A stretch of 64,000 nucleotides of DNA from Solirubrobacteraceae bacterium (GCA_017882455.1 JADGPL010000002.1:1-64000); one strand, 5' to 3'. Counted from the first letter of the stretch, positions 15,544 to 26,560 are shown. Numbers and translations: made by a program. The notes: a model not told the origin generated them from the letters alone.

Positions 15544-16659
15544 GTGCCCCGACGGCCGAGCGAATGGGTACTCATGCGCGCAGATCGTCCTGTCCCCGCC
15601 GAGCACACGCCGTCCAAGGCTTCCTGGCTCTGCCGCGACGAGTTCGACCGTGAACGCATGCTCGACATGGAGGAGCGCGTGCGGCCGTATCGGCAGGGCA
15701 CGCTGCTGATCCTCGCGATCGCACTCGTCGGCCTTGCACCCTCGCTCGGATGGTGGCCGCTGCTGTTCCTGATCCCCGCCGGCCTCTTCTTCGGCCTCGC
15801 CGACGGGCTGATGCCCAAAGTCGCCCGACCCGAGAACGTCATGTTCGCAGCCTGGGTCGGCAGTGAGCTGACGATCGCAGGCGCGGTGTCGCTCGAGGGC
15901 GGACCGCGCGTGGTGGCGCTGTCGTGGCTCGCCATCCCCGTGATGACGCTCAGCTCGCGCTTTGGGGTGCGCGGCGTCGTGGCCGGCGTGGCGATCGCCT
16001 GCGCGCTGATGCTCGCCGTCGCCTTCGGCTTCGACGCAAGCGCCGTGGTGTCGAGCCCCGAGCTCGTCGTGGCGCCATTGGCGGTGGTCCTGTCCGTGGC
16101 CCTTCTCTCGACGCCGCTGATGCGCTCAGACATCCAGCACCGCAGCGACGCCGTGATCGATCCGCTCACGGGGATGCTCAACCGCAAGGCGCTCAGCGCT
16201 CGCGTTCATGAGCTCGGCCAGCAGTCCGAGATCACAGGCGAGCCCGTCGGCGTGATCGTGGCCGATCTCGACCACTTCAAGAACGTCAACGACACGCGCG
16301 GGCACACCGTCGGCGACGTCGTGCTCAGAGAGGTCGCCTATCTGCTGCGCAAGCACCTGCGCGCCTTCGACCTCGCCTACCGCCTCGGCGGCGAGGAGTT
16401 CCTGATCCTGGTCCCCGGCTCCGATCTGGAGAGCACCGCCGATCTCGCACACCGGCTGCGCGAGGGGGTCTGCGCAGAGGAGCTGACCGGGGGTGTCCGC
16501 GTCACGATGAGCATCGGCGTGGCCGCCTCAGCTCACCACGAGCGCTTCCACTACACCGAGGTCTTCGCCGAGGCCGACGCAGCCCTCTACCGCGCAAAGC
16601 GGGCGGGACGCAACCGCGTCTGCCTGGCCGGCGGCGGCGAACTCCCGGCCGCCGCCTGA
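15544..16659 (+). CDS. Membrane-bound diguanylate cyclase (GGDEF domain)
   Basis: The product has up to 371 residues. An N-terminal region of about six hydrophobic segments (residues about 55-195) is followed by a GGDEF domain starting near DPLTGMLNRKAL. The active site is GGEEF, with VADLDHFKNVNDTRGH upstream. RAFD lies five residues before GGEEF, giving the RxxD inhibitory site for product feedback. It should make cyclic di-GMP at the membrane. The start is uncertain: GTG at 15544, or ATG at 15574 (MRADRPVPAEH). Confidence 0.93.
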   Translation: MPRRPSEWVLMRADRPVPAEHTPSKASWLCRDEFDRERMLDMEERVRPYRQGTLLILAIALVGLAPSLGWWPLLFLIPAGLFFGLADGLMPKVARPENVMFAAWVGSELTIAGAVSLEGGPRVVALSWLAIPVMTLSSRFGVRGVVAGVAIACALMLAVAFGFDASAVVSSPELVVAPLAVVLSVALLSTPLMRSDIQHRSDAVIDPLTGMLNRKALSARVHELGQQSEITGEPVGVIVADLDHFKNVNDTRGHTVGDVVLREVAYLLRKHLRAFDLAYRLGGEEFLILVPGSDLESTADLAHRLREGVCAEELTGGVRVTMSIGVAASAHHERFHYTEVFAEADAALYRAKRAGRNRVCLAGGGELPAAA

Positions 16660-16675
16660 GGCTGGGCCGGAGGCC

Positions 16676-17779
16676 TCACAGCTCGATCACGCTGCGGATC
16701 CCGTCCTGGGCCTCCATCAGCTCGAAGCCGCGGTTGACCTCATCGAGAGAGATGCGATGCGAGATGAATGGATCGACGTCGATCTGGCCCTCCAGGTAGC
16801 GGCTCACCAGCGCCGGCACGTCCTCGCGGCCCTTCAGCCCACCGAAGGAGGAGCCGCATACGCGCCTGCCGGTGATCAGCAGGCGCGGAATCACCTCGAG
16901 CATCTCTCCGCGTCCCGCCACCCCGCAGACCGTGCACAGGCCCCAGCCCATGCGCGCCGCCTCCACCGCCTGGCGCATCACAGCCACGTTGCCGGTCGCC
17001 TCGAAGGTGTAGTCAGCGCCGAAGCCATCCGTCATCTCGAGGATCCGCTGCACCGCGTCCTCGCCGCCGATCATCGTCTCGGTGGCGCCCTGGCCGCGCG
17101 CCAGCTCCAGGCGCTCGCCCGACATGTCCACGCACACGATTCGCTCGGCGCCCCGCAGGCGCGCCCCCGCCACCGCGCCGAGGCCGACCATGCCCGCGCC
17201 GAACACCACGCACGTCGAGCCCTCGCGCACCGCCGCCGTCTTCATCGCCGCCCCCAGGCCCGTCGAGAGGCCGCACGCGAACAGGCACGCGCGATCCAGC
17301 GGTGCCTCACGGTCGATCCTTGCCAGCGCGATCTCAGGCATGACCGTGTACTCGGCGAACGTGGAGGTCCCCATGAAGTGGCGCACCGGCTCCCCGCCCC
17401 GCGACAGGCGCGTGGTCCCATCCGGCAGGTAGCCCAGGTTCTGCTGCTCGCGGATCGCCAGGCACAGGTTGGTCAGCGGGCTCACGCAGTGAACGCACTC
17501 CCCGCATTGGGGCGAGAACAGCGTCACTACGTGATCGCCCTCGCCGACCAGCCTCACGCCTTCCCCACAGCGCTCCACCACGCCCGCGCCCTCGTGCCCG
17601 AGCACCGTCGGCGCATAGCCCGAGGGGTCCACCCCTGAAGCCGTGTACATGTCGGTGTGGCACACGCCGCAGGCCACCAGCCGAACGAGCACCTCCCCCG
17701 GCCCGGGATCCGCCAGCTCCACCTCCTGCACCACCAGCGGCCTGGCGAACTCCTCCAGCACCGCCGCGCGCATCCGCAT
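16676..17779 (-). CDS. Zinc-dependent alcohol dehydrogenase, class III-like
   Basis: The product is a 367-residue medium-chain dehydrogenase. The catalytic zinc ligands are CGVCHTD, GHEGAGVVE and the later Cys in FACGLSTG. CGECVHCVSPLTNLC gives the four structural-zinc Cys. VFGAGMVGLGAVAG is the NAD-binding glycine motif. GTSTFAEYTVMPEIALARI is typical of class III and related enzymes, so formaldehyde adduct or alcohol oxidation is plausible, but the substrate is not fixed by sequence. It begins four bases after the miaB stop, so the two are probably co-translated. Confidence 0.92.
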   Translation of the reverse strand: MRMRAAVLEEFARPLVVQEVELADPGPGEVLVRLVACGVCHTDMYTASGVDPSGYAPTVLGHEGAGVVERCGEGVRLVGEGDHVVTLFSPQCGECVHCVSPLTNLCLAIREQQNLGYLPDGTTRLSRGGEPVRHFMGTSTFAEYTVMPEIALARIDREAPLDRACLFACGLSTGLGAAMKTAAVREGSTCVVFGAGMVGLGAVAGARLRGAERIVCVDMSGERLELARGQGATETMIGGEDAVQRILEMTDGFGADYTFEATGNVAVMRQAVEAARMGWGLCTVCGVAGRGEMLEVIPRLLITGRRVCGSSFGGLKGREDVPALVSRYLEGQIDVDPFISHRISLDEVNRGFELMEAQDGIRSVIEL

Positions 17780-17783
17780 CGGC

Positions 17784-19103
17784 TCAGCTCACCGCCCTGG
17801 CCAGCAACCGCTCCTCACCCAGAAGCGTCTGGCTGGTCGCCTTCATGATCTCCACGTCTGCCATCTCGCCCGGCTGGGCCAGCCCGGCGAAGTTCACGAC
17901 CTTGTTGTGGCGCGTGCGCCCACGCTGGCGCTCTGGGTCCGTACGCGAGGCCCCTTCCACGAGCACCTCCACCGTGCGGCCCACGAAGCGCTGCGCCCGC
18001 TCGCGCGCCCCGCGCTGGACCAGCTCCACCAAGCGCTCCATCCGCTCGACCTTGACCGGGTGCGGAACCACGCCCTCGGTTATCTCAGCCGCCTCGGTGC
18101 CCCGCCGCGGCGAGAAGATGAACGTGAACGCGCTGTCATAGCCCACCTCCGCCACCACCTCCAGCGTCTCCGCGAAGTCCGCCTCGGTCTCCCCCGGGAA
18201 GCCCACGATGATGTCTGTGCTCAGCGCCGCATCGGGCACGTGCTCGCGGATCAGCGCCACGCGGTCCATGTAGCGGGCGCGGTCATACGTGCGGCGCATC
18301 GCCTTCAGGATCCTGCTGGAGCCCGACTGCAGCGGCAGGTGGATGTGCTCGCACACACTCTCCAGCTCCGCATGCGCGCGGATCACGTCCTCGCGCATGT
18401 CCTTCGGGTGCGGGCTCGTGTAGCGGATGCGATCGATCCCCTCGATCCCATCCAGGAGCCTCAGGAGCTCAGCAAAGCTCGCGCGCTCGCGCAGGTCGCG
18501 ACCGTAGGAGTTCACGTTCTGCCCCAGCAGCGTCACCTCGCGCACGCCCTCCGCGGCCATCGTCTCCACCTCCCCCACGAGCTCCTGCAGCCGACGGCTC
18601 ACCTCCCGCCCGCGCGTGGAGGGCACGATGCAGTAGGAGCACGCGCAGTTGCAGCCCACGCTGATCTGCAGCCAGCCCTGAAACGGGCGCTCGCGCCGCG
18701 CAGGGAGATGCCCGGTGAAGCCCTCGAACTCGAAGTAGCCCTGCGCCGTCAGCGAGTCGCTCGTCAGGAACTCCGCCAGCTTGTGGACCTGGCCCGGCCC
18801 AAACGCCACGTCCACGAAGGGGAAGCGCTCGAAGACCTCGTCCTTGAGCGACTGCGCCCAGCACCCACCCACGCCGATCACGCGCTCCGGGTTCTCGCCC
18901 TTCAGTCTTTTGGCCTCTCCCAGGTGGGCGATGAAGCGACTGTCCGCCGTCTCGCGGATCGAGCACGTGTTGAAGAGGATCAGGTCCGCCTCGCTGCGCT
19001 CCGCAGCCTCGCCGTAGCCGAGGGACTCGAGCATCCCCTTCATCCGCTCCGAGTCGTGCTCGTTCATCTGACAGCCGAACGTCGTCAGGTGGTAGCGCTT
19101 CAT
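17784..19103 (-). CDS. miaB: tRNA-2-methylthio-N6-dimethylallyladenosine synthase MiaB
   Basis: The product is a 439-residue radical-SAM methylthiotransferase acting on the i6A37 made by MiaA. The N-terminal cluster Cys are in TFGCQMNEHD, NTCSIRE and GVGGCWAQ. The radical-SAM CxxxCxxC is in GCNCACSYCIVPSTRG, and the C-terminal TRAM domain ends the protein. I start at MKRYHLTTFGCQ. It precedes the alcohol dehydrogenase and follows recA after about 310 bases. Confidence 0.95.
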   Translation of the reverse strand: MKRYHLTTFGCQMNEHDSERMKGMLESLGYGEAAERSEADLILFNTCSIRETADSRFIAHLGEAKRLKGENPERVIGVGGCWAQSLKDEVFERFPFVDVAFGPGQVHKLAEFLTSDSLTAQGYFEFEGFTGHLPARRERPFQGWLQISVGCNCACSYCIVPSTRGREVSRRLQELVGEVETMAAEGVREVTLLGQNVNSYGRDLRERASFAELLRLLDGIEGIDRIRYTSPHPKDMREDVIRAHAELESVCEHIHLPLQSGSSRILKAMRRTYDRARYMDRVALIREHVPDAALSTDIIVGFPGETEADFAETLEVVAEVGYDSAFTFIFSPRRGTEAAEITEGVVPHPVKVERMERLVELVQRGARERAQRFVGRTVEVLVEGASRTDPERQRGRTRHNKVVNFAGLAQPGEMADVEIMKATSQTLLGEERLLARAVS

Positions 19104-19414
19104 CGGCACAGGGTATCCGGCAGGTTGCAACGACCGAGGAGCAGGGCATCCGTGCCCTGTCCACGATCCGCCAAGCGGCGGCGCTGAACGCCCTCTCCCC
19201 AGTTCGGTCAGCGCCTCATGCCGCGTGGCTAGCGGCCAGTCATCCCCTCACATGATGACCGTCGCAGTTTTTAGGCTGGTCCGCCTCTTTATTCCATCCT
19301 CGAGGATCGGCTCCTTAGGGGATCGTGGACCAAGCGGAGCGCGGACGCAGAGAGCGTGGCGTGCTTTGCACGCGAGCGACCGAGGACAAAGCTCCGCGCC
19401 GCATCCACGGTTCC
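19104..19414. other. Intergenic region between recA and miaB
   Basis: I see no gene in these 311 bases. The right third is the 105-nt structured element described separately, which overlaps the recA stop. The rest contains a T-rich patch (GCAGTTTTTAGG and CTCTTTATTCC, about 19265-19296), possibly part of a promoter or terminator for either neighbour. Confidence 0.6.

Positions 19415-19419
<5 letters not shown>
19314..19419 (+). repeat. 105-nt structured element, copy 1, overlapping the recA stop codon
   Basis: The ends CTTAGGGGATCGTGGA and TCCACGGTTCCCTAAG form a 16-pair stem with two G-U pairs if read as plus-strand RNA. Inside, GCGGAGC pairs with GCTCCGC and GCGTGC with GCACGC. The interior (CAAGCG, GGACGCAGAGAGCG, GAGCGACCGAGGAC) is close to copy 2 beside rpoZ, but the stem sequences differ. 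The right arm contains the recA stop codon. It may be a structured RNA, a mobile hairpin element or an elaborate terminator. Confidence 0.7.
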
Positions 19420-20509
<1,090 letters not shown>

Positions 20510-20564
20510 CGTCTTACTCCTCCGGTTCGCAGTTGGAGAGAGGAAGGTAGAGCCCGCTTCGGAC

Positions 20565-20578
20565 GGAACAGTTGTTCG
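20565..20578 (-). promoter_or_regulatory. SOS box (LexA operator) for recA
   Basis: GGAACAGTTGTTCG contains the palindrome GAAC-N4-GTTC, which is the LexA site of Gram-positive bacteria and actinobacteria. It is placed in the recA upstream region where DNA-damage control is expected. It also lies about 110 bases before the divergent secreted-protein gene. Confidence 0.8.
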
Positions 20579-20690
20579 TATTGCGCGACCTTCGTCCACG
20601 GAGTCCCGGTGCGCTCGCCCCCGTGGACGCCCGCGACGATGACTCACATGCAGCCCTCCCCTCGATCCACACCCGGAGATCCAGTTGTCG

Positions 20691-21227
20691 ATGAGCCACT
20701 CCACCCGTCCCGTCCTGCGCTTCGCGCTCGCGTTGGCGGCGCTTGGGCTCCTCTCGGCGCTGCTGCTGCTCCCGTCGCCGATCCCGGCGCAGGCCAAGAG
20801 CTCGAACTGCTCCTCGGGCTCCCACGCCGGCCATGCCGGCAGCGCGTGCCCCAAGCCGACCCATGGGGGCGCCACCCACAGCCGCACGGGCAAGCGCCAC
20901 CATCACGCCAAGCACCCGGCACACAAGCCGAAGCACGCCAGCAAGCCGCCGGCCTCGGCACTGTGCGAAGACGGCAGCAGGGCGCTCGCCGTGGCCGGCT
21001 CGTTCGTCTGCGCAGACGGCTCCGAACCGGCCTGCGAAGACGGCGCCACCCCCCTGATCCATGGCGCGGCGCTCCTCTGCCCGGCGGCCGCCGAAGAGAG
21101 CTCGAGCTCCGGCGCACAGGAATGCGAAGCCGAAGGCGGCTGCGGCCTCGACTTCGAAGGCCCCTCCGGCGAAGAAGCGCCCTGCACGAGCTGCCAAGCG
21201 CCCGCGAGCGCCGTACCAGAAGGCTGA
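20691..21227 (+). CDS. Secreted Cys-rich protein with His/Lys-rich segment
   Basis: The product has 178 residues from the ATG giving [15 protein letters not shown] two codons upstream has a better-spaced GGAG and could be the start. A signal peptide ([26 protein letters not shown]) is followed by a His/Lys-rich stretch ([16 protein letters not shown]). The mature part has ten Cys with repeating CEDGS/CADGS units ([27 protein letters not shown]). The Cys pattern suggests disulfide-bonded or metal-binding modules. No family is recognised. It separates recA from thpR, which normally sit together with cinA. Confidence 0.7.
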   Translation: MSHSTRPVLRFALALAALGLLSALLLLPSPIPAQAKSSNCSSGSHAGHAGSACPKPTHGGATHSRTGKRHHHAKHPAHKPKHASKPPASALCEDGSRALAVAGSFVCADGSEPACEDGATPLIHGAALLCPAAAEESSSSGAQECEAEGGCGLDFEGPSGEEAPCTSCQAPASAVPEG

Positions 21228-21242
21228 GCACCCCGCCGCCCC

Positions 21243-21854
21243 TCAGTCTCCCGGTGCGAGATCGCAGCTCGCCACGGTCTCATAGCTGGCCCCCGCGGGC
21301 GCGAGCCAGGAGCGGTAGAGGGCGAGCCTCTGCGGCCTGAAGCGCAGCCGCGGCGTGGGCGGCAGCGGCTGATCCGCAGCCGGCCAGCGTGTCTCGGCGC
21401 GCATCCGCGCCACGGTCACGTGCGCGCGGAAGCCGCGCCGCTCGGCGGGCTCCCACCCGCTCGCCTCGGAGAGGATGCGGACGGTTTGCGCCTGCAGGCG
21501 TGCGAGCGCGCCGCTGGGATCGCGGATCTCGACGGCGAGCGCGCGCGGGCGGCGCGGCGGCAGCAGCAGCGGAGCCCCCACCGACAGCTCACCCACAGGC
21601 GCGGCGCACTCCGCCAGCGCGGCCGCGAGACCCTCGATCTCGCCCACCGGGCGGGCGCCCAGGAAGCACACGGTCAGATGCAGCGAGTCGGCTTCCAGCG
21701 GGCGGATCCCCGAGTGCGAGGAGTCATCCCGACGACCACCGCGCGCCGATCGCACGACGCCGGCCACGAGACGGGCCCAGGAGGCAAGCTCCGCGCACAC
21801 CTGGAGCGGCGGATCGACCGCCACGAACAACCGCGCTGTGGCACCGTGTGGCAC
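21243..21854 (-). CDS. thpR: RNA 2',3'-cyclic phosphodiesterase (ThpR, 2H family)
   Basis: The product has 203 residues with the two HxTx motifs of the 2H phosphoesterase fold, LHLTVCFLG and FRAHVTVAR, spaced as in ThpR/LigT. These enzymes open 2',3'-cyclic phosphates on RNA ends. It starts at a GTG six bases after the cinA stop on the same strand. The cinA-thpR-recA neighbourhood is known in many bacteria. Confidence 0.92.
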   Translation of the reverse strand: MPHGATARLFVAVDPPLQVCAELASWARLVAGVVRSARGGRRDDSSHSGIRPLEADSLHLTVCFLGARPVGEIEGLAAALAECAAPVGELSVGAPLLLPPRRPRALAVEIRDPSGALARLQAQTVRILSEASGWEPAERRGFRAHVTVARMRAETRWPAADQPLPPTPRLRFRPQRLALYRSWLAPAGASYETVASCDLAPGD

Positions 21855-21860
21855 AGCCGC

Positions 21861-23147
21861 TCATGCGTCGGCGAGCGCGCGGCGCACGAGGTGCATGGCG
21901 ACGGTCGTCGAGCGATCGCGCACGTCGGCGCGTCCGCCCGGCAGGTTGACCGAGCGCGTGATCGGCTCCTGCTCCTCCAGCACGACGCTGATCCAGACCA
22001 GGCCCACGGGCTTCTCCTCGCTGCCGCCGCCCGGCCCCGCCACACCCGTGATCCCGACGCCGACGTCTGCGCCCGCGCGCGCGCGGGCGCCACGGGCGAG
22101 CGCCTCGGCCACCTGCGAGGAGACCGCACCGTGGGTCTCGATCAGCTCGAGGGACACGTCGGCCAGCGCGACCTTGACCTCGTTGGCGTAGGCGACGATC
22201 GCGCCCCTGACGTAGTCGGATGAGCCGGGGAGCTCCGTCAGCCGGGCGGCCAGCAGCCCCCCGGTACACGACTCGGCGGTCGCGATCGTCCAGCTGCGTT
22301 CACGCAGGAGCGCGGCCACCTGCTGATCGACTGTGCTCCCGTCCTCGGAGAAGAGCGTGTCGGCGTGGCGGGACTCGACCACCGCCGCAAAGGCCGCATA
22401 CACCTCGGCCGCGTCGGGCTCGTAGCGCGCCACGATCTCGACCTCGCCCCGTTTCAGGCAGGTCGTGACCTCGATCCGACCGAGCTCCACGCCCTCGCGT
22501 TCGGCCACGCGCAGCGTCTCGGCGATCTCGGACTCGGGGATGCCGAACAGGCGCATCGTGCGTTGCTCATAGACGGTCGCGTCACGCAGTGCCGCGCGCA
22601 GTGCGTCCGTCTGGGCGGCCGTCTGCCACATCGGCTGCAGCTCGCGCGGTGGCCCGGGCAGGACGACGATCGTGGGGCCACGGCGCGACTGCGGCGGCCC
22701 CACGACCAGGCCGGGGGCGGTGCCGACGGGCTCGAGCACGGTTGCGCCGCGGGGAACCGTGGCCTGCTTGCGGTTGGCCCGCGCGATCGCCTCGGGGTCG
22801 ATGTTGGGCCAGCGTTTCATCAATGGCGCCACGATCGCGGCGATCCGCCCGGATAGCGCCTCGTCGAGCTCCATCGGACGTTCCTGGAAGCCCCCGACCA
22901 CCTCCGCGGTCAGGTCGTCGGCGGTGGGGCCGAGACCGCCGCTCGTCACGACCACGTCCAAGCCCTGCTCGGCCATGAACGCCAGCGCGGCGCGCATGTC
23001 CTCGGGACGGTCGCCCACAATCGCCGTGTAGGCGAGATCGACGCCCAGCTCGCGGAGCCGTTCGGCCAGCCACGGACCGTTGCGGTCGCTGACCCTGCCG
23101 GTCAGCACCTCGGTGCCGGTGACGACGATGCCTGCGCGGGTGCTCAC
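21861..23147 (-). CDS. cinA: CinA family competence/damage-inducible protein
   Basis: The product is a 428-residue two-domain protein. The N-terminal MoaB/COG1058 domain carries [18 protein letters not shown] and [13 protein letters not shown]. The C-terminal domain has the deamidase signature [22 protein letters not shown] and [13 protein letters not shown], as in NMN deamidase (PncC). It would recycle NMN released by ligase and hydrolyse ADP-ribose. It starts at GTG, seven bases after the RodZ-like gene stop. Confidence 0.94.
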   Translation of the reverse strand: MSTRAGIVVTGTEVLTGRVSDRNGPWLAERLRELGVDLAYTAIVGDRPEDMRAALAFMAEQGLDVVVTSGGLGPTADDLTAEVVGGFQERPMELDEALSGRIAAIVAPLMKRWPNIDPEAIARANRKQATVPRGATVLEPVGTAPGLVVGPPQSRRGPTIVVLPGPPRELQPMWQTAAQTDALRAALRDATVYEQRTMRLFGIPESEIAETLRVAEREGVELGRIEVTTCLKRGEVEIVARYEPDAAEVYAAFAAVVESRHADTLFSEDGSTVDQQVAALLRERSWTIATAESCTGGLLAARLTELPGSSDYVRGAIVAYANEVKVALADVSLELIETHGAVSSQVAEALARGARARAGADVGVGITGVAGPGGGSEEKPVGLVWISVVLEEQEPITRSVNLPGGRADVRDRSTTVAMHLVRRALADA

Positions 23148-23154
23148 GGCCGGC

Positions 23155-23937
23155 TCACTTGCAGGTCGGCAGCTGGGCGGCGGCGAGCGGCTGGCGGCCG
23201 TGCGCCTTGGTGATCGAGTAGCCGATCGCCTGGCTCGAGGGCGCCACGGTACGGGGCGTGCCGTCGATGAACATCGTCACGGAGCTGTTGCCGAGCGTGA
23301 TCTCGAAGCGCCTTGCGTGGTACGTGGGCGTGCTTTCACCGGCCGGCAGGTCGGTGCCCGGGATCAGCTTGCGTCCGTTGTCGCCGATCAGGCACACGTA
23401 CACGAGCGCGCTGGGCTTCAGCGACAGGGCGACGAGCGAGGACGAGGAGGAGCTCGTGCGCGGCTTGGTGGCGCCCGGATGCCGTTTGACTGTGTGCTTG
23501 GGCTTGCTGGTACCGGCAGCGGTGCTCGTCGTGTGGTTGGACGAGGAGCCTCCGCCGCTGACGAGCGCGATCACCAGCGCGACGATGATCAGGCCGATCA
23601 CGCCCACCGCCACCATGTACCCACGCGACGGGCCACTCGGCTTCGTGCGCCTGCGCTGGCGCTGGGGCGTGGAGACGATCGGCTCGAGCATCGCGTCGCT
23701 GGGACGCTCGTGGTGCAGGCGGTACTCCTCGACCATGGACTTGCCGTCGAGCCCGAGCGCCTCCGCATAGGTGCGCAGGAAGCTCTTGACGAAGGTCGGC
23801 CCGGGGAGCAGCCCCCACTCTTCGTTCTCCAGCGCGCGCAGGTACTTCGCACGGATCTTCGTCGTCGCCTCGATCTCCGAGACGTCTATGCGCGCGCGCA
23901 TACGCGCCTCGCGTAGCGTTGCTCCGATCTCGGGCAT
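23155..23937 (-). CDS. RodZ-like protein: HTH domain, membrane helix, DUF4115 domain
   Basis: The product has 260 residues. The N-terminal cytoplasmic HTH resembles RodZ/Xre ([34 protein letters not shown]). One transmembrane helix ([22 protein letters not shown]) and a Ser/Thr/Lys linker lead to an extracytoplasmic beta-rich domain ([19 protein letters not shown]) of the DUF4115 kind. RodZ links MreB to the cell-elongation machinery; in actinobacteria the role is less clear. It lies 12 bases after ftsK. Confidence 0.85.
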   Translation of the reverse strand: MPEIGATLREARMRARIDVSEIEATTKIRAKYLRALENEEWGLLPGPTFVKSFLRTYAEALGLDGKSMVEEYRLHHERPSDAMLEPIVSTPQRQRRRTKPSGPSRGYMVAVGVIGLIIVALVIALVSGGGSSSNHTTSTAAGTSKPKHTVKRHPGATKPRTSSSSSSLVALSLKPSALVYVCLIGDNGRKLIPGTDLPAGESTPTYHARRFEITLGNSSVTMFIDGTPRTVAPSSQAIGYSITKAHGRQPLAAAQLPTCK

Positions 23938-23949
23938 CTGTGCCAGAGG

Positions 23950-26478
23950 CTAGTCGCTGATGGTCGAAGCGGACTTGGCGGGTGATTCCAGGGCCGCCAG
24001 CACCCTCGGGAGGTCAGCCTCGGTGACCAGCACCTGCCTCGGCTTGGACCCCTCGTAGCCCGAGATCACCCCTCTGCGCTCGAGCATGTCGATCATCCGG
24101 CCGGCCCGTGTGTAGCCGAGTCGCAGGCGGCGCTGGAGCATCGAGGTGGAGGCGGTCTGCATTTCGGCGACCAGGCGGATCGCGTCCGTCAGCAGCGGAT
24201 CCTCGTCCGGATCGAACTCGTCGGGGCCGCTCTCCGGCGTCTCGGGCTCGACCTGCTCGAGCAGCTCCTCGCGCAGCTCGGGCTCGCCCTGGCGACGCCA
24301 CAGATCGGTCAGCTTGGCGATCTGGGCCTCGTCGATGTAGGCGCCCTGGATGCGCTGCAGGCGCGAGCTGCCGACCGGGCTGAAGAGCATGTCGCCCTGG
24401 CCGAGCAGCGACTCGGCGCCGTTGTGGTCGAGGATCACGCGCGAGTCCGTCTGGGATGAGACCGCAAAGGCGATCCGTGAGGGGACGTTGGCCTTGATCA
24501 TGCCGGTGATCACGTCCACGCGCGGGCTCTGGGTGGCTAGCACGAGGTGGATGCCGACCGCCCTGGCCTTCTGGGCGAGGCGGATGATCGAGTCCTCCAC
24601 GTCGGCCGGGGCGACCATCATCAGGTCGGCGAGCTCGTCGATCACGCAGAGGATGTAGGGCAATGGCGCTTCGCCGCGCTTGGCGCGGGATTTGTTGAGC
24701 TCGATCAGGCTGCGGGTGCGCGCGAGCGACATGATCCCGTAGCGCTGCTCCATCTCCTTGACGAGGTTCTGCAGCGCGTTGGCGGCCATCCGTGGGCTCG
24801 TGATGACGGGTGTGAGCAGGTGCGGGATCGACTCATAGTGGTTGAGCTCCACCTGCTTGGGGTCCACGAGCACGAGCCTCACGTCGTGCGGGGTGGCTCG
24901 CAGCAGGACGCTCGCGAGCATCGCGTTGATCGCACCGGACTTGCCGGCGCCGGTGGTGCCGGCCACGAGCAGGTGGGGCATCTTGGCGAGATCGGCGCCG
25001 ATCGCCTTGCCGGCGACGTCCTTGCCGAGCCAGACCGTCAGCGGCGACCAGTCCTTGGGCGGCTCCTGGAAGACGTCGCCGAGGCGGACCATGCGCCGGT
25101 GGGCGTTCGGCACCTCCACTCCGACCGCCTGCTTGCCGGGTATCGGCGCGAGGATGCGAATGTCGGTGGCCGCGAGCGCGTAGGCGAGATCGTCCTTGAG
25201 CTGGGCCACCTTGCCGACCTTGATCCCGGGCGCCAGCCGCAGCTCATAGCGGGTGATGTGCGGGCCGGCGACAGTGCCGATGACCTTCGCCTGCACGCCG
25301 AAGTGCCCGAGGGCCTCGACCAGGCTCGTTGCCGTGCGCTCCTGCCCGGCGGTGTCGGGGCGCGTCTGCTCGGTGGTCGAGCGCGTCAGCAGCTTGGACG
25401 CGTCCGGACGCTCCCAGACGAAGTCCGGGTCGTCGGTGACCGCACCGCGCAGCCTGCCCTGGGGCGTGAGGTCGGCCGGATCGGCGTGGGCCACGCCGGC
25501 GATCTGCTCCTCTTCCTCCTCGCCGGCCTCCTCACCCGCGCCGGAATCGCCCTCGGCGCTCGGCTCTGCGGCGTCGTGGTCCTCGGCACCCCAGGCGGGT
25601 CGCGCCTCGGGTGTCTCCTCGGCTGCCTCCTCGGCCTCGGCATCGCGCCAGTCGTGTGCGGGCGCCTCCACGTGGGTGGCGCGGACGATCAGCTCGCTGT
25701 CGGGCTCGGGTGGACGCAGCGGGAAGGAGCCCTCGTCCTCGGGAATGCGGGGCGCCGCGGGCATGCTCTCCGGACGCTGGCCGAGGCTGCGCATCATCTT
25801 GGTGGTGTCAATCAGGCCGGTGCCGGTGGCGCGCAGGACGCCCGCAAGCGAGGCGCCGGTCACGAGGATCACGCCGGTGATCAGCAGGAAGACCACGAGG
25901 ATGTTCACCCCCACGCTCTGGATCAGGCGGTGGGCGAGCTCGTACAGCGCCTGGCCCACCACGCCGCCGTGGCTCTGCAGGTGCGAGGAGAGCCACGCGT
26001 GGGTGTCGCGCCCGGGGCTCGAGCTGAGGCCGAGCGTGCCGGCCGCGAGCGCCAGCGTGACCGAGGCGAACAGGCAGATCGATCCGGTGCGCAGCGGCCG
26101 CACGGCCGGGAGCACGAGGCGCAGCAGCAGCACCCCACCTCCGATCACGAGCGCGACAGGCGCGAGCACGCGCGCGCGTCCGAGCGTCCATCCGAGCGCA
26201 AGCGCAACGCCATGGCCGGCGCGGCCGCCGTTCCAGCCGCCGTAGAGGACGAAGCCCATGAAGATTCCGACCGCCACGAGCGCAAGGCCGAGGACGTCGC
26301 GCTGGCGCTGGTCGAGGACGGGCAGCCTGAAGGGCACTGGCAGACCCGGCGCACCAGCGGAGAAGATCGATCCGGATCCGCGTCCGCGGCGCTTGGCGTT
26401 GCGGCGCGCGCGCGCGCGCGACGCGGGCTTGCGGGCGGCGGGTTTCCGGGCAGGGGCGCGTTTGCGCGTGGCAGCCAT
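23950..26478 (-). CDS. ftsK: DNA translocase FtsK/SpoIIIE
   Basis: The product has 842 residues from the ATG giving MAATRKRAPARK; the TTG three codons upstream is less likely. A very basic N-terminus encoded by a GC-alternating tract is followed by four or five membrane helices (residues about 55-215) and an acidic linker. The motor has Walker A AGTTGAGKS and Walker B VIDELADLMM. The C-terminal gamma winged helix (ASTSMLQRRLRLGYTRAGRMIDMLERRGVISG) reads KOPS-type sites. It pumps chromosome DNA at the division septum. It is divergent from a response regulator. Confidence 0.96.
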   Translation of the reverse strand: MAATRKRAPARKPAARKPASRARARRNAKRRGRGSGSIFSAGAPGLPVPFRLPVLDQRQRDVLGLALVAVGIFMGFVLYGGWNGGRAGHGVALALGWTLGRARVLAPVALVIGGGVLLLRLVLPAVRPLRTGSICLFASVTLALAAGTLGLSSSPGRDTHAWLSSHLQSHGGVVGQALYELAHRLIQSVGVNILVVFLLITGVILVTGASLAGVLRATGTGLIDTTKMMRSLGQRPESMPAAPRIPEDEGSFPLRPPEPDSELIVRATHVEAPAHDWRDAEAEEAAEETPEARPAWGAEDHDAAEPSAEGDSGAGEEAGEEEEEQIAGVAHADPADLTPQGRLRGAVTDDPDFVWERPDASKLLTRSTTEQTRPDTAGQERTATSLVEALGHFGVQAKVIGTVAGPHITRYELRLAPGIKVGKVAQLKDDLAYALAATDIRILAPIPGKQAVGVEVPNAHRRMVRLGDVFQEPPKDWSPLTVWLGKDVAGKAIGADLAKMPHLLVAGTTGAGKSGAINAMLASVLLRATPHDVRLVLVDPKQVELNHYESIPHLLTPVITSPRMAANALQNLVKEMEQRYGIMSLARTRSLIELNKSRAKRGEAPLPYILCVIDELADLMMVAPADVEDSIIRLAQKARAVGIHLVLATQSPRVDVITGMIKANVPSRIAFAVSSQTDSRVILDHNGAESLLGQGDMLFSPVGSSRLQRIQGAYIDEAQIAKLTDLWRRQGEPELREELLEQVEPETPESGPDEFDPDEDPLLTDAIRLVAEMQTASTSMLQRRLRLGYTRAGRMIDMLERRGVISGYEGSKPRQVLVTEADLPRVLAALESPAKSASTISD

Positions 26479-26560
26479 CCCGCGCAACTTCGACGCCGGG
26501 GCCCCGGAACCTGCCTGGGAGCCTTACCATCGCTTTACACCCGGCAGTTACATAAAGACC

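Noticed and set aside
26400-26420. Alternating CG tract at the ftsK 5' end as a regulatory element
   Set aside because: It encodes the Arg/Ala-rich basic N-terminus (SRARARR) in frame, which explains it without further function.
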